The notes under the pieces: generated by a model
Told to the model about the DNA's origin: nothing
What the model saw: only the letters and a program-made list of their open reading frames with translations
Database searches by the model: none
Assembly: GCF_001905125.1 (NCBI RefSeq)
Contig: NZ_LWLE01000012.1
Location: 376,759-440,758 of the forward strand
Source of the DNA: Streptomyces sp. TSRI0281
GTDB taxonomy: Bacteria; Actinomycetota; Actinomycetes; Streptomycetales; Streptomycetaceae
Direction: 5' to 3'
DNA: 64,000 nt
In this document: positions 17,359 through 24,844 of the stretch, one piece after another
Numbering within the stretch: the first letter of the stretch is position 1
Layout: each line of letters opens with the position of its first letter
Program-made: the position numbers and the translations under genes

Positions 17359-18468
17359 TTACGAGTTCTCGGGGCGCGGCGGGCCCATCAGCTCCGTTGC
17401 CTCGTTCGTCGTCGCCGCCGAACCGAGTTCTTCCGCTCCCACCGGCACCGGGTAGAACCGCCGGGCCCAGCGCCGGAAGGGACCGATCGGCCCGTCACCC
17501 GGGGCGAGCCGGGGCGGCTGCTGGTACTGCTTGTGGTGCCAGATCGGGAAGTCGGCCGCGGTGAATTCGCAACTCGACCGGAAGACGGCGCGGTCCAGCA
17601 GCCTGGCGGCGGTTCGGCTCACCACACGGGCGAGAGGGGCCGGCAGCCGGGCCGCCTCGGTGAAGGCGATGCGGTTCTTCTGACGGAACTGCATCCGGTT
17701 GGGGGCGATCGCCGTCGGCATGACCATCGTGCACATCCGCAGCCCGAGCCGAGGCGTGTGCACGTCGGCGTGCAGGCAACCGAGTCCGTAACCGTCCACT
17801 TCCACATCGACGACGAAGTCGCCGAGGAGCGGCGCCGACTCGTGGGCCCGCATGGACACGTGGAACGAGGCGTCGTCGTAACTGACAGGACCGCCGATCT
17901 CGGCCTTGGCCCAGCCGTGCAGGGTGGCGAAATGCCCGAGGTCCACCGAGTTCTCGATGACTTCCTGGACATTGCCTGCCAGCTCCCAGGTGGCGTTCCG
18001 GGCAGGTCGGTGGCCGATCTCGTGCCACTCGGGAATGAACCAGTCCGGTGCCCGGCCGTCATGGTGCCGCCACACGAAGACGGCACCGTTGACCTCGTGC
18101 ACGGGCAGCTGCGCCAACGGCGACCTCGGAGGCTTCGTGTCGTACCCCGTCCGCACGCATGTGCCGTCGGGGCCGAAAGCGAAGAAGTGGAAGGGACATA
18201 CGAGATCGTCCCCGTCGACCTTCGCCAGACCCAGATGCGCACCGAGATGCGGGCAGTACGGACGGACGGCACGGACGGCACCCGTCCCGAGCCGGTACAG
18301 CACCACGTCCTGGCCCGCCAGGGGCCGCGTGAGCACAGCACCGGGACGCAACTCGTCGGAGAAGGCCAGCGCGGACCAACCGCTGGGATAGGGCAGTGCG
18401 AGCGTCCCCGCCGCATCGGCCGACGTCGGCCCCTCGCTGATGGCGCCGTACTCGCGTGACACTCCCAC
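17359..18468 (-). CDS. Rieske non-heme iron oxygenase, alpha-subunit type
   Basis: A 369-residue protein with an N-terminal Rieske [2Fe-2S] domain (CPHLGAH near residue 68 and CPFHFFAFG near 88, i.e. C-x-H...C-x-x-H) and a C-terminal catalytic domain with the mononuclear iron motif NSVDLGHFATLHG near residues 166-178. Length and motifs fit single-component oxygenases of the KshA / cholesterol-desaturase (DAF-36-like) group. GTG at 18468 chosen for GGAGGGG at 18474-18480. It is convergent with the PTM genes, so it is not in their transcript. A tailoring role is possible but unsupported. No reductase gene lies beside it; the ferredoxin-reductase fusion at 38 kb could be a partner (speculation). 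Confidence 0.85.
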   Translation of the reverse strand: MGVSREYGAISEGPTSADAAGTLALPYPSGWSALAFSDELRPGAVLTRPLAGQDVVLYRLGTGAVRAVRPYCPHLGAHLGLAKVDGDDLVCPFHFFAFGPDGTCVRTGYDTKPPRSPLAQLPVHEVNGAVFVWRHHDGRAPDWFIPEWHEIGHRPARNATWELAGNVQEVIENSVDLGHFATLHGWAKAEIGGPVSYDDASFHVSMRAHESAPLLGDFVVDVEVDGYGLGCLHADVHTPRLGLRMCTMVMPTAIAPNRMQFRQKNRIAFTEAARLPAPLARVVSRTAARLLDRAVFRSSCEFTAADFPIWHHKQYQQPPRLAPGDGPIGPFRRWARRFYPVPVGAEELGSAATTNEATELMGPPRPENS

Positions 18469-18846
18469 GAATTCCCCTCCCAGGATTCGGACGCCTGGAG
18501 GCTGCCCATACCGCCCCGAGATCCTCCCGACGCGCCGTAGATCACCCGAACGGGAAGGCGGATGACAGGTGTTGACGGCCCGGCGGGCTCGGGGTCCGGT
18601 ACGAGGCGGCCGTCCTCGTCGCCGCGGTGGACGAATGGCTGTGACCATCGCTCTTCGTGCTCAGCCCTGTGGTCGCAAACGTTCTCTAGCCGGTCTGCGC
18701 GTGTTGCTTGGTATCTCTCTGGGGTCCCCGCTGTGACGGCAGAGGATGACGAACAGAGCGCGAGGCCAGGCTCCCGGTAATGCCCCAGGTCACCTGGCCT
18801 CACTTCTGAGAGCCCACGGTCCTCAGCGTCTAGACCACGGTAGTAC
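18469..18846. other. Gene-free stretch with 54-bp repeat, copy 1
   Basis: No intact gene was found. It contains a 54-base segment (18603-18656) that recurs at 30507-30560 with about 46 of 54 bases identical. In one frame the segment reads E-A-A-V-L-V-A-A-V-D-E-W-L-stop, which looks like the end of a lost gene. Confidence 0.55.
18603..18656 (+). repeat. 54-bp dispersed direct repeat, copy 1
   Basis: Direct comparison with 30507-30560 gives 8 mismatches in 54 positions without gaps. Both copies encode a peptide ending V-L-V-A-x-x-D-x-W-L followed by TGA and then C-C-R-T-C-G-C-T-C-T-T-C in the DNA. Flanks on both sides are unrelated. Origin unknown; a remnant of a duplicated gene end is the simplest reading. 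Confidence 0.6.
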
Positions 18847-20039
18847 TCAGTCGACGAGAGCGGCGAGCCGCCCGCGGATGCGTTCTCGCTCCTTCTTCAG
18901 CTCCTGGAGCCGGATGTGGCCGGTGGCGGTCGTCCTTGCCTCTTTGCGCCAGTGCCGTGGGCGGCTGTCCACTCCGGGTGGGTGAGTTGCCAGAGAGCCC
19001 ATGCGACGGGTTCACGCAGAGGCTTGGTGAGCTTCTTGCCGGTCGCGCTGCGGTGGCGAACGTCGAGGTTCTGCTGGGTGCCGAGGTATTGGCAGGCCAT
19101 GTAGAGGTCTTCGGCCTGCAGGACTCGGTCGGAGGGGATCTCGCCCGCGGCCTGGAGAGTGTCGGCGATGATCCGGACCGGCTCGGGGACGGGAATGTAG
19201 GCGGCGGCCAGGTTGGCCAGCAGCAGGCCGTTGATGCTCGGGGTGGTGGGGCGCATGATGCGACCCTCCTCCCGGATGCGGGCGGCCCATTCGGCTGCCT
19301 CGATCTGGGTTTGTTCTCCGGTGAGTTCGGCGATGTGCTCGCCGTCGAGCTCCGCGGATCCGGCGGCGGTGCCGGGGCGGGTGTCGCCGTCACGGTGGGT
19401 CCAGAACGGCTTCCCGGCGCCCCAGGCGAGGGTGCGGGTGGTGACCAGCGCCTCCCAGGTCCGGGCGACCAGCATGGCGTCCTCGCGTGGGTCGGCGTCG
19501 TGTCTCTCGGGCGACATTCCGCTGATGCCGCCGGGTCGCAGTCCGGGGGCGGAGGTAGGGAAGCGGACCCTGCACCGCATCTCGCCGAGGTTCTCCTTGA
19601 CGAGGTCGTCGAGGTTGCAGCCGGTGGGGAATGGGCCGCCGCGGATGCGGTGGGCGAAGGCGAGCGTGTCGATCGTGCGGTTCAGGAGTTGGCTGGGGAT
19701 CGGGGTGACCATGGCGGCGGCCCGCAGGTCGGCGGTGAGGATGCCCTGGCCCACGATCAGCTGTTTGCCGTGGAGTGCGTTGATCAGAGCGCTTGCGGGA
19801 TGGGGGCCCGTGATGATCTCGTAGCCGGTGATCCGTAAGTGTTCGCCGTCGAAGTCGGCGTGGACCAGGCCGGCTCGGCCGATGAGCCCTCCTTCGGGAG
19901 GGGCGGCTGCGACGCTGCGTCCGTGTGCTCGGGATCCGCGCTCGTAGTCGACGTCATAGAACGTCAGGGAGATGGGGCGTCGTCGCGGTTGACCGGCTTG
20001 TCGACGTTGTGCGGTTTCCCCACCGGTGCTGCTCCTCAT
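18847..20039 (-). pseudogene. Exonuclease-like protein with frameshifted C-terminus
   Basis: The main frame runs from about 20039 to a stop at 18897. It contains a region resembling a DnaQ/RNase H-type 3'-5' exonuclease (ALINALHGKQLIVGQGILTADL, then NLDDLVKENLG near residues 60-130), but the acidic residues expected of an active enzyme are not all evident. Near 18967 the coding signal changes frame: the alternative frame continues with ARTTATGHIRLQELKKERER and ends at a TGA at 18847-18849, a sensible amphipathic C-terminus. One missing G in a GG(G) run (TGGACAGC for TGGGACAGC) would restore it, so it is either a recent pseudogene or an assembly error. Start uncertain: ATG 20039, 20069 or TTG 20090. 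Last gene of the minus-strand operon. Confidence 0.6.
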
Positions 20040-21399
20040 CTTCTCCGGTTGTCGTGCCCGTGCCGGCATCGTCGCAGCCGTCACTGACAACCGGCCTGCG
20101 CGTGGGGCGAGGGTCCAGGCGCCGGGCCTTTCCTTTAACGCTCTGACCTGTTCGTTTAAGGAAAGCGGGGGCGCCTTCGTGCCGCTGCCGAGACGGGGGA
20201 GGGTGCTCGAAGGCCGCCCCGGCGGGCCTTGAGGGAGCTTCCGTAGGGGCGGCCCGGTTCGGGCGGCGGTTCAAGGCCGCGGTGGCGGTCATCGGGATCA
20301 GGGTGTGCGCGGTGCGGGTGATGAGGTCGGCGGCTTGGTCGATGTCGGTGTCGGTGGTGGTGCGGCCGAGGCTGACCCGGAGGGTCGCGCGGGCCTGGTC
20401 GCGGGTGAGGCCGATCGCGGTGAGGACATGGGAGGGCTCCCCACTTCCGGCGTTGCAGGCCGAGCCGGTGGAGGCGGCGATGCCGGGGAGGGTGAGGCTG
20501 AGGTTCCCGGGCAGCCGCCGGTGCGGGTGCCCGTTGAGGGTGGCGCCGGGGATCGCGGCCAGGAGGCGGTCCTGGAGCCGGTCGCGCAGGGCCCGGACGC
20601 GGGTCGGGGGCGGAACGGCATCGGTGGTGATGAGGTGGGCGGCGGCGCCGAAGCCGACGATGGCGGGGACGTTGGGGGTGCCGCCCCGCAGTCCGCGTTC
20701 TTGTCCGCCGCCGGTCTGCTGGGCGGTGAGTCGGGTGCCGCCGCGGATGTAAAGGGCGCCGATGCCTTTGGGACCGTGGAGTTTGTGGGCGGACAAGGAT
20801 GCGAGGTCGACGCCGAGTTCGGCGACGTCGAGGAATCCGCAGCCGGCGCTCTGGGCGGCATCGGTGTGCAGGATGATGCCGCGCGGGGCGGTGATCTCGG
20901 CGATGGCCGCGAGCCGTTGCAGGGTGCCGATCTCGTTGTTGGCGTGCATCACCGAGACGAGCACTGTGTGCGGGGTGAGGACGGCGGCGATGTCGGCGGG
21001 GTGGACGCGGCCGTGCTTGTCGACGCCGACGCGGGTGAGGGTGAAGTCGTGGTGGTCGACCAGCCGCTGGCAGGCGGCGAGGACGGCCTTGTGCTCGATC
21101 GCGGTGGTGACGATGTGCCCGCCGCGCGGGCGGGCGGCCAGGGCGGCGCCGACGATCGCGAGGTGGTTGGCCTCGGTGGCGCCGGAGGTGAAGACGACCT
21201 CGAGCTCGCTCTTGGCGCCGACCAGGTCGGTGACCTGGCGGCGGGCGGTGCGAACGGCCTTGGCGGCGGTGCGTCCGAAGGCGTGCGGGCTGGAGGGGTT
21301 GCCGTACTCACGGGTGAGGAAGGGCAGCATCGCCTCCAGGACGTGCTCGTCCAGCGGGGTGGTGGCCTGGTGGTCGAGGTAGATCGGTTCGGTGTTCAT
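19954..21399 (-). CDS. Cysteine desulfurase (NifS/IscS-like) with aberrant C-terminal extension
   Basis: Aminotransferase class V fold. The N-terminus IYLDHQATTP, the His in AIEHKAVL, the PLP lysine in SAHKLHGPKG and the active-site cysteine loop STGSACNAGSGEPSHV are all present, so the enzyme should release sulfane sulfur from cysteine. The conserved domain ends near residue 376 (about nt 20270). The frame stays open for another 105 residues of basic, low-complexity sequence with A/T-ending codons that overlaps the next gene, so the true end is probably near 20270 and the extension may be artefactual. ATG overlaps the upstream TGA (ATGA), showing coupling to the 314-residue protein. DndA/SspA sulfur-modification enzymes are relatives, but no dndC-E or sspB-D genes are present. 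Confidence 0.85.
   Translation of the reverse strand: MNTEPIYLDHQATTPLDEHVLEAMLPFLTREYGNPSSPHAFGRTAAKAVRTARRQVTDLVGAKSELEVVFTSGATEANHLAIVGAALAARPRGGHIVTTAIEHKAVLAACQRLVDHHDFTLTRVGVDKHGRVHPADIAAVLTPHTVLVSVMHANNEIGTLQRLAAIAEITAPRGIILHTDAAQSAGCGFLDVAELGVDLASLSAHKLHGPKGIGALYIRGGTRLTAQQTGGGQERGLRGGTPNVPAIVGFGAAAHLITTDAVPPPTRVRALRDRLQDRLLAAIPGATLNGHPHRRLPGNLSLTLPGIAASTGSACNAGSGEPSHVLTAIGLTRDQARATLRVSLGRTTTDTDIDQAADLITRTAHTLIPMTATAALNRRPNRAAPTEAPSRPAGAAFEHPPPSRQRHEGAPAFLKRTGQSVKGKARRLDPRPTRRPVVSDGCDDAGTGTTTGEDEEQHRWGNRTTSTSRSTATTPHLPDVL
20129..20164. promoter_or_regulatory. AT-rich inverted repeat between desulfurase and exonuclease-like gene
   Basis: TTTCCTTTAACG (20129-20140) and CGTTTAAGGAAA (20153-20164) are inverted repeats with 11 of 12 positions paired and a 12-base spacer. 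The segment is much richer in A/T than the flanks, falls between the conserved end of the desulfurase and the next gene, and looks like an operator or an internal promoter rather than coding DNA. Confidence 0.5.
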
Positions 21400-22340
21400 G
21401 CTGCCCGCCCCTGCTGTCGGGCGGCGGCCGGTGCCGTCGCGGCGTACTTGCGTTCGCCGTCGACGAGGTCCCAGTAGATGGTGCGGGGCTCGGCGAAGAC
21501 GGAGAATGCGGTGGCCAGGCAGTGCCAGTTCCGGTTCGGCTGGGACATCGCGAGGAAGAAGGCGTCCTCGAAGAGCCGGCGGGCGCGTTTGGCCAGGGCC
21601 TCGCGGGTCGGCTGCGGGGCGAACAGGTGCAGGTAGCCGCGCTGCCGCAGCCAGCTCTCGGCGTGCTCGGCGCCGACCTCGCCGTCGAGGTGGCCGCCGT
21701 CGGTGAGGGTCTGGGTGGCGAGCTGCTCGAGGCGGCGGGTGCGGCGGGCGTCCTCGCCGCCGGGGCACTGGTCCTCGGTGATCTTCCACTCGTGCCAGCG
21801 GGGTGGCTGGTAGTGGGCGAAGTCGACGTCGTCGAGGTGGGCGGTGACCTGCGGCGGGATCTGCCCGCGGGTCAGGTCCGCGACGTCGTAGCCGGGCCCA
21901 AGGGCCTCCAGGGTCAGCGAACCGGGGCGGCCGGGGCCGGGCTGGTCCATGCGGATCAGGACGGTGAGGCGGTTGGTGAAGCGATTGGTGGGCTCTGCGA
22001 GAATCACCGCCCGTCCGTCCGCCAGCAGGGCGGCGGCCCTCGGCCCGATCTCCTCGATTGCGAAGGTGTTGCCGCCTCGGTAGTACTGCTTCTTCTCCAC
22101 CCCGCCGTCCGAGCGGATCATCAGCGTCTGGGTGCCGGTGGCGGCGGCCAGGACGTGGGCGGCGGTGCGGACGGCGTCCGCGCTGTGGCCGGGCGGGATG
22201 AGGCAGGCGTTGAGAACGGGCAGTTTCAGCGAGTGCAGCAGGGCCATGGTCTGCCACTTCGGCCAGCGCCGGTCCTTGGCTGCCGCCGTCAGCTCGGCGG
22301 CGGTCAGTGCGTGTAACGGGCGGGGCAGGGGTATCGCCAT
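21396..22340 (-). CDS. Unrecognised 314-residue protein, possibly ATP-grasp-like
   Basis: No family is firmly recognised. The N-terminal half has a pattern recalling PEP-synthase/PPDK-type ATP-grasp domains: LKLPVLNACLIPPG (about 42-55), MIRSDGGVEKKQYYRGGNTF (about 84-103), VILAEPTNRFTNRLTVLIRMD (around 122-142) and LEALGPGYDV (about 155-164). The C-terminal half is acidic and histidine/tryptophan-rich (RWHEWKITEDQ) with a helical region. ATG start has AGGAG 8 bases upstream. It lies 26 bases after the HIT gene and overlaps the desulfurase start, so it should act in the same pathway, perhaps as a ligase. The ATP-grasp assignment is by eye and weak. Confidence 0.65.
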   Translation of the reverse strand: MAIPLPRPLHALTAAELTAAAKDRRWPKWQTMALLHSLKLPVLNACLIPPGHSADAVRTAAHVLAAATGTQTLMIRSDGGVEKKQYYRGGNTFAIEEIGPRAAALLADGRAVILAEPTNRFTNRLTVLIRMDQPGPGRPGSLTLEALGPGYDVADLTRGQIPPQVTAHLDDVDFAHYQPPRWHEWKITEDQCPGGEDARRTRRLEQLATQTLTDGGHLDGEVGAEHAESWLRQRGYLHLFAPQPTREALAKRARRLFEDAFFLAMSQPNRNWHCLATAFSVFAEPRTIYWDLVDGERKYAATAPAAARQQGRAA

Positions 22341-22366
22341 CGCTCCGTCTCCTTCCTCATCTTTGC

Positions 22367-22987
22367 TCAGGCGGCGTCCGCGAGGTGCAGGTCGGCGGTC
22401 AGCTCGGCGAAGGTGCGCTGACGGTTCTCGGTGAAGGGGTGATCGCGCCAGTCGTAGGAGGCGCCGATGCCGAGCTGGTCTGCGCAGACGCGGCGTACGA
22501 ACTGCCGGGCGAAGCCCGCCGAGGGCCAGTAGTAGTGCTCGCCGGGATGCGGGGAGAGGTAGAGGTAGGAGCCGTCCGCGGCCGCGGGGAGGCCGGTCAT
22601 GGAGGTGAGCCGCAGGCCCGGCCCACCGATCTTCCGGTAGGCGGCGGTGATCTCGTCCGGGTCGGGGACGGGGATCAGGTGCAGGTGGCAGTGACTGCAG
22701 CAGGAGGCGCCCAACTCGCAGTCGCGGGGGCCGTGTTCGGCCAGGATCACCGGCCCGTAGCGGGCCTGGATCAGCGCGCGCATGCCCTCGGTCTCCTCGG
22801 CGACGCGCTGGAGGCCGGCGGAGGTGACGTCGGCGGCGGCGTCCAGGTGCTGAAGCGGCATGAACAGGCAGTAGCCCGGGGTGAGGGCGCCGATGGTGGG
22901 CAGCAGCACCCAGCCGCCGTCGGTCTCGGTGATGATCCGGGTCGTGCTCTCGCGTGCGGCGAACTCGGTGCAGAACTGGCAGTCCAT
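22367..22987 (-). CDS. HIT-family (histidine triad) protein
   Basis: A 206-residue protein. The N-terminal C-Q-F-C and the later C-C-S-H-C-H-L-H-L-I-P form the zinc-binding and H-x-H-x-H nucleotide-phosphate motifs of HIT hydrolases/transferases (triad near residue 103). A C-terminal extension of about 90 residues beyond the core is unusual for Hint-type proteins (about 110-140 residues) and recalls GalT/AP4A-phosphorylase-sized members. HIT enzymes act on nucleotidyl-phosphate or -amine bonds. It begins five bases after the dCTP-deaminase-like gene with GAGG 8 bases before the ATG. Confidence 0.8.
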   Translation of the reverse strand: MDCQFCTEFAARESTTRIITETDGGWVLLPTIGALTPGYCLFMPLQHLDAAADVTSAGLQRVAEETEGMRALIQARYGPVILAEHGPRDCELGASCCSHCHLHLIPVPDPDEITAAYRKIGGPGLRLTSMTGLPAAADGSYLYLSPHPGEHYYWPSAGFARQFVRRVCADQLGIGASYDWRDHPFTENRQRTFAELTADLHLADAA

Positions 22988-22992
22988 CACGG

Positions 22993-23550
22993 TCACCTCG
23001 AAGTCGGGTCGGTGGAGAACTCGTCGGCGTATCGGCTCTTCAGGTCGGCCTCGCGGCCGTAGAAGGGGTGAGGTGCACTGTCGTCGGGGCGGGGGCCGTT
23101 CAGGGCGAAGACGAGCAGGCGCCCCAGCGGAATGCCGTGGTGCAGCCGCAGGACGGCGGGGCCGGTGTTGACCAGCTCCAGCGTCAGGTGTCCGTTCCAG
23201 CCGGGCAGCACGAACGGGCTGGTGATGTGGACGGCCAGGCCGACGCGGGCCAGGTGGCTCAGCCCGCCGATCACGCCCATCAGTCCGGCGCCGAGCCGCA
23301 GGGGCTGTTCGACCGAGCCCAGCAGCATCTCGCCGGGCATCATCTCGTAGCTCGTCCAGTCGGTGACCGGCTCGCCGTAGAGGTCGTCGATGCTCGCCTG
23401 ATCGGCCAGGTCGATCACCTGCGTGCTCGGTGCGGCCATCGGCTGCAGAGGCGAGCCGAGCGTCAACAGCAGCCCATCGCCACGGAGTTGGCCAGACCAT
23501 TCCAGAGCGTTTTGTTTGATCAGCCAGTTGATCGACTCGGCTGAGAGCAT
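22993..23550 (-). CDS. dCTP deaminase / dUTPase-superfamily protein
   Basis: A 185-residue protein of the trimeric dUTPase/Dcd fold. The C-terminal half shows the family pattern: MMPGEMLLGSVEQPLRLG, then LSHLARVGLAVHI, PGWNGHLTLELVNTGPAVLRL and GIPLGRLLVFALNG. Classic Dcd reads R-S-S-x-A-R before the conserved Gly-Leu; here it is G-L-S-H-L-A-R, so catalysis may differ or be lost. First gene of the minus-strand operon; divergent from the LysR-type regulator. Known family members deaminate dCTP or hydrolyse dUTP; here a nucleotide-handling role in a dedicated pathway is inferred from neighbours. Confidence 0.75.
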   Translation of the reverse strand: MLSAESINWLIKQNALEWSGQLRGDGLLLTLGSPLQPMAAPSTQVIDLADQASIDDLYGEPVTDWTSYEMMPGEMLLGSVEQPLRLGAGLMGVIGGLSHLARVGLAVHITSPFVLPGWNGHLTLELVNTGPAVLRLHHGIPLGRLLVFALNGPRPDDSAPHPFYGREADLKSRYADEFSTDPTSR

Positions 23551-23758
23551 GGCTCACCCCCGGGGGTTCAGGCAGCGCTGTGGTCCTCGCCTTCCGGATC
23601 GAAGGCGGCTGCTGAAATGTTCCCCGGGATACTCCGCGATATCCATATGTCCGATTGGGCATTTAAAGGTTTTCTCGGGATGAAATGCGGAGAAGTTCAG
23701 TTCTGCTGGCCGTGCGGACAGTGCAAGCTGAATGAAGCCGCGTCAGGGAGGGGACGTC
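23551..23758. promoter_or_regulatory. Divergent promoter region of the sulfur/nucleotide island
   Basis: A 208-base intergenic region between the divergent dCTP-deaminase-like and LysR-type genes. Its centre (23615-23700) is markedly A/T-richer than the surroundings, with GATATCCATATGTCC and GGGCATTTAAAGG. LysR-type regulators usually bind such divergent regions. GGGAGGGG at 23746-23753 decides the ATG at 23759 for the regulator. Confidence 0.5.
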
Positions 23759-24829
23759 ATGGTGCCGTCATTGCCGTCCGGGCCGTTGAAGGTGCCGGGC
23801 CCGGAGGGGTTCCGCGCCGATCTGATCTCGTGTTCCTCCGACCTTCTGGACCTGACCTGGGACCAGTTGAGGACGCTGATCGTCGTGCGGGAGGCGGGGA
23901 CCGCACTGGCCGCGGCGAAGATTCTCGGGCGAGAGCAGTCCAGCGTGCAGAAGCAGCTGGACATCCTCAACCGGAACTTCCAGGCTCTGACCGGCGAGTT
24001 GCTGGTGGTCAAACAGGGGCGGGGCCGGGATTTCCTGTTCACCCCGACCGGGCTGGAGGTCGTCGAGCGCGGACGGGCGACCTTTGCCGATTGGATGCAG
24101 GGCATCGCCGACTCCCGGCGCCGGCTCGGCTCGACGCTGACGGTGGGGACCACCGAGTTCACCCTCGGCTTTCTGGGGCGGGTGTGGGAGCGGGTGGCCC
24201 CGCAGCTGCTGGAGCGGGAGATCGAGCTGAAGGTCGTGCATGTGCGGACCCGCGACTTCTGGAAACGCCTGGACTCCAACCAGGTCGACCTGCTGTGCGG
24301 CGGGCTCGCGGCCGACGCCGCCGCCGAGCGGGTCGCCCCCGAGTACGACTTCCTCGAGTGGCATCGCGAGGGTCTGGCCCTGCTGACGAACCTGCCGGTG
24401 CGCGAACTCGCCGCCAAGACCGTCGGGATCGACCGGCTGCGGAGCCTGCCGCTGGTCATCCCCTCCCGCGGGGTGATCACCGACTTCGTCGAGCGCTGGT
24501 ATGGCCCGGACTTCCGCTCGCAGCTGCAGATCGCCGCCGAGATTGACGACATCTATTACGGACTCGCCCTGCTGAGGTCCCGCATGACCTATGGGTGCAT
24601 GCTGTGTGCCCGTTCCATCGGTGAGGCCGCCGTCGACGGGCGCCTGCCCACCAGCGAGGACTTCCGGCTCATCGACTTCGCCGACGACTTCGACCCCATG
24701 CTCCAGCTGGTCTCCGGCGTTTTCGCCCGCAAGGGGGAACGCGAGACGTATGAGGCCTCTCACCCGCTGAACATCCTGTGGGAGGCCTTCCGCGAGGAGG
24801 CCGCCTCCGGCAGGCCCTTGCCCCTGTAA
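23759..24829 (+). CDS. LysR-type transcriptional regulator of the island
   Basis: A 356-residue regulator. The N-terminal winged helix-turn-helix (about residues 30-95) contains the LysR pattern LRTLIVVREAGTALAAAKIL followed by QSSVQKQLDILN and a TPTG segment; a substrate-binding-protein-like domain follows. It is longer than usual (about 300) with a leader of about 25 residues. It lies between the two arms of the island and 15 bases before the nuclease-methyltransferase gene, and probably controls both. Inducer unknown. Confidence 0.85.
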   Translation: MVPSLPSGPLKVPGPEGFRADLISCSSDLLDLTWDQLRTLIVVREAGTALAAAKILGREQSSVQKQLDILNRNFQALTGELLVVKQGRGRDFLFTPTGLEVVERGRATFADWMQGIADSRRRLGSTLTVGTTEFTLGFLGRVWERVAPQLLEREIELKVVHVRTRDFWKRLDSNQVDLLCGGLAADAAAERVAPEYDFLEWHREGLALLTNLPVRELAAKTVGIDRLRSLPLVIPSRGVITDFVERWYGPDFRSQLQIAAEIDDIYYGLALLRSRMTYGCMLCARSIGEAAVDGRLPTSEDFRLIDFADDFDPMLQLVSGVFARKGERETYEASHPLNILWEAFREEAASGRPLPL

Positions 24830-24844
24830 CCCTGGAGGACCCTC

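Noticed and set aside
19954..21399. Phosphorothioation (Dnd) or Ssp system because of the cysteine desulfurase
   Set aside because: No dndB-E or sspB-D homologues are visible nearby, so the desulfurase must serve something else.
23647..24546. Open frame starting MSDWAFKGFLGMKCGEVQF with a C-W-P-C-G-Q-C motif
   Set aside because: It runs into the regulator gene in a different frame and becomes R/A/G-rich shadow sequence; the regulator frame has clear LysR motifs.
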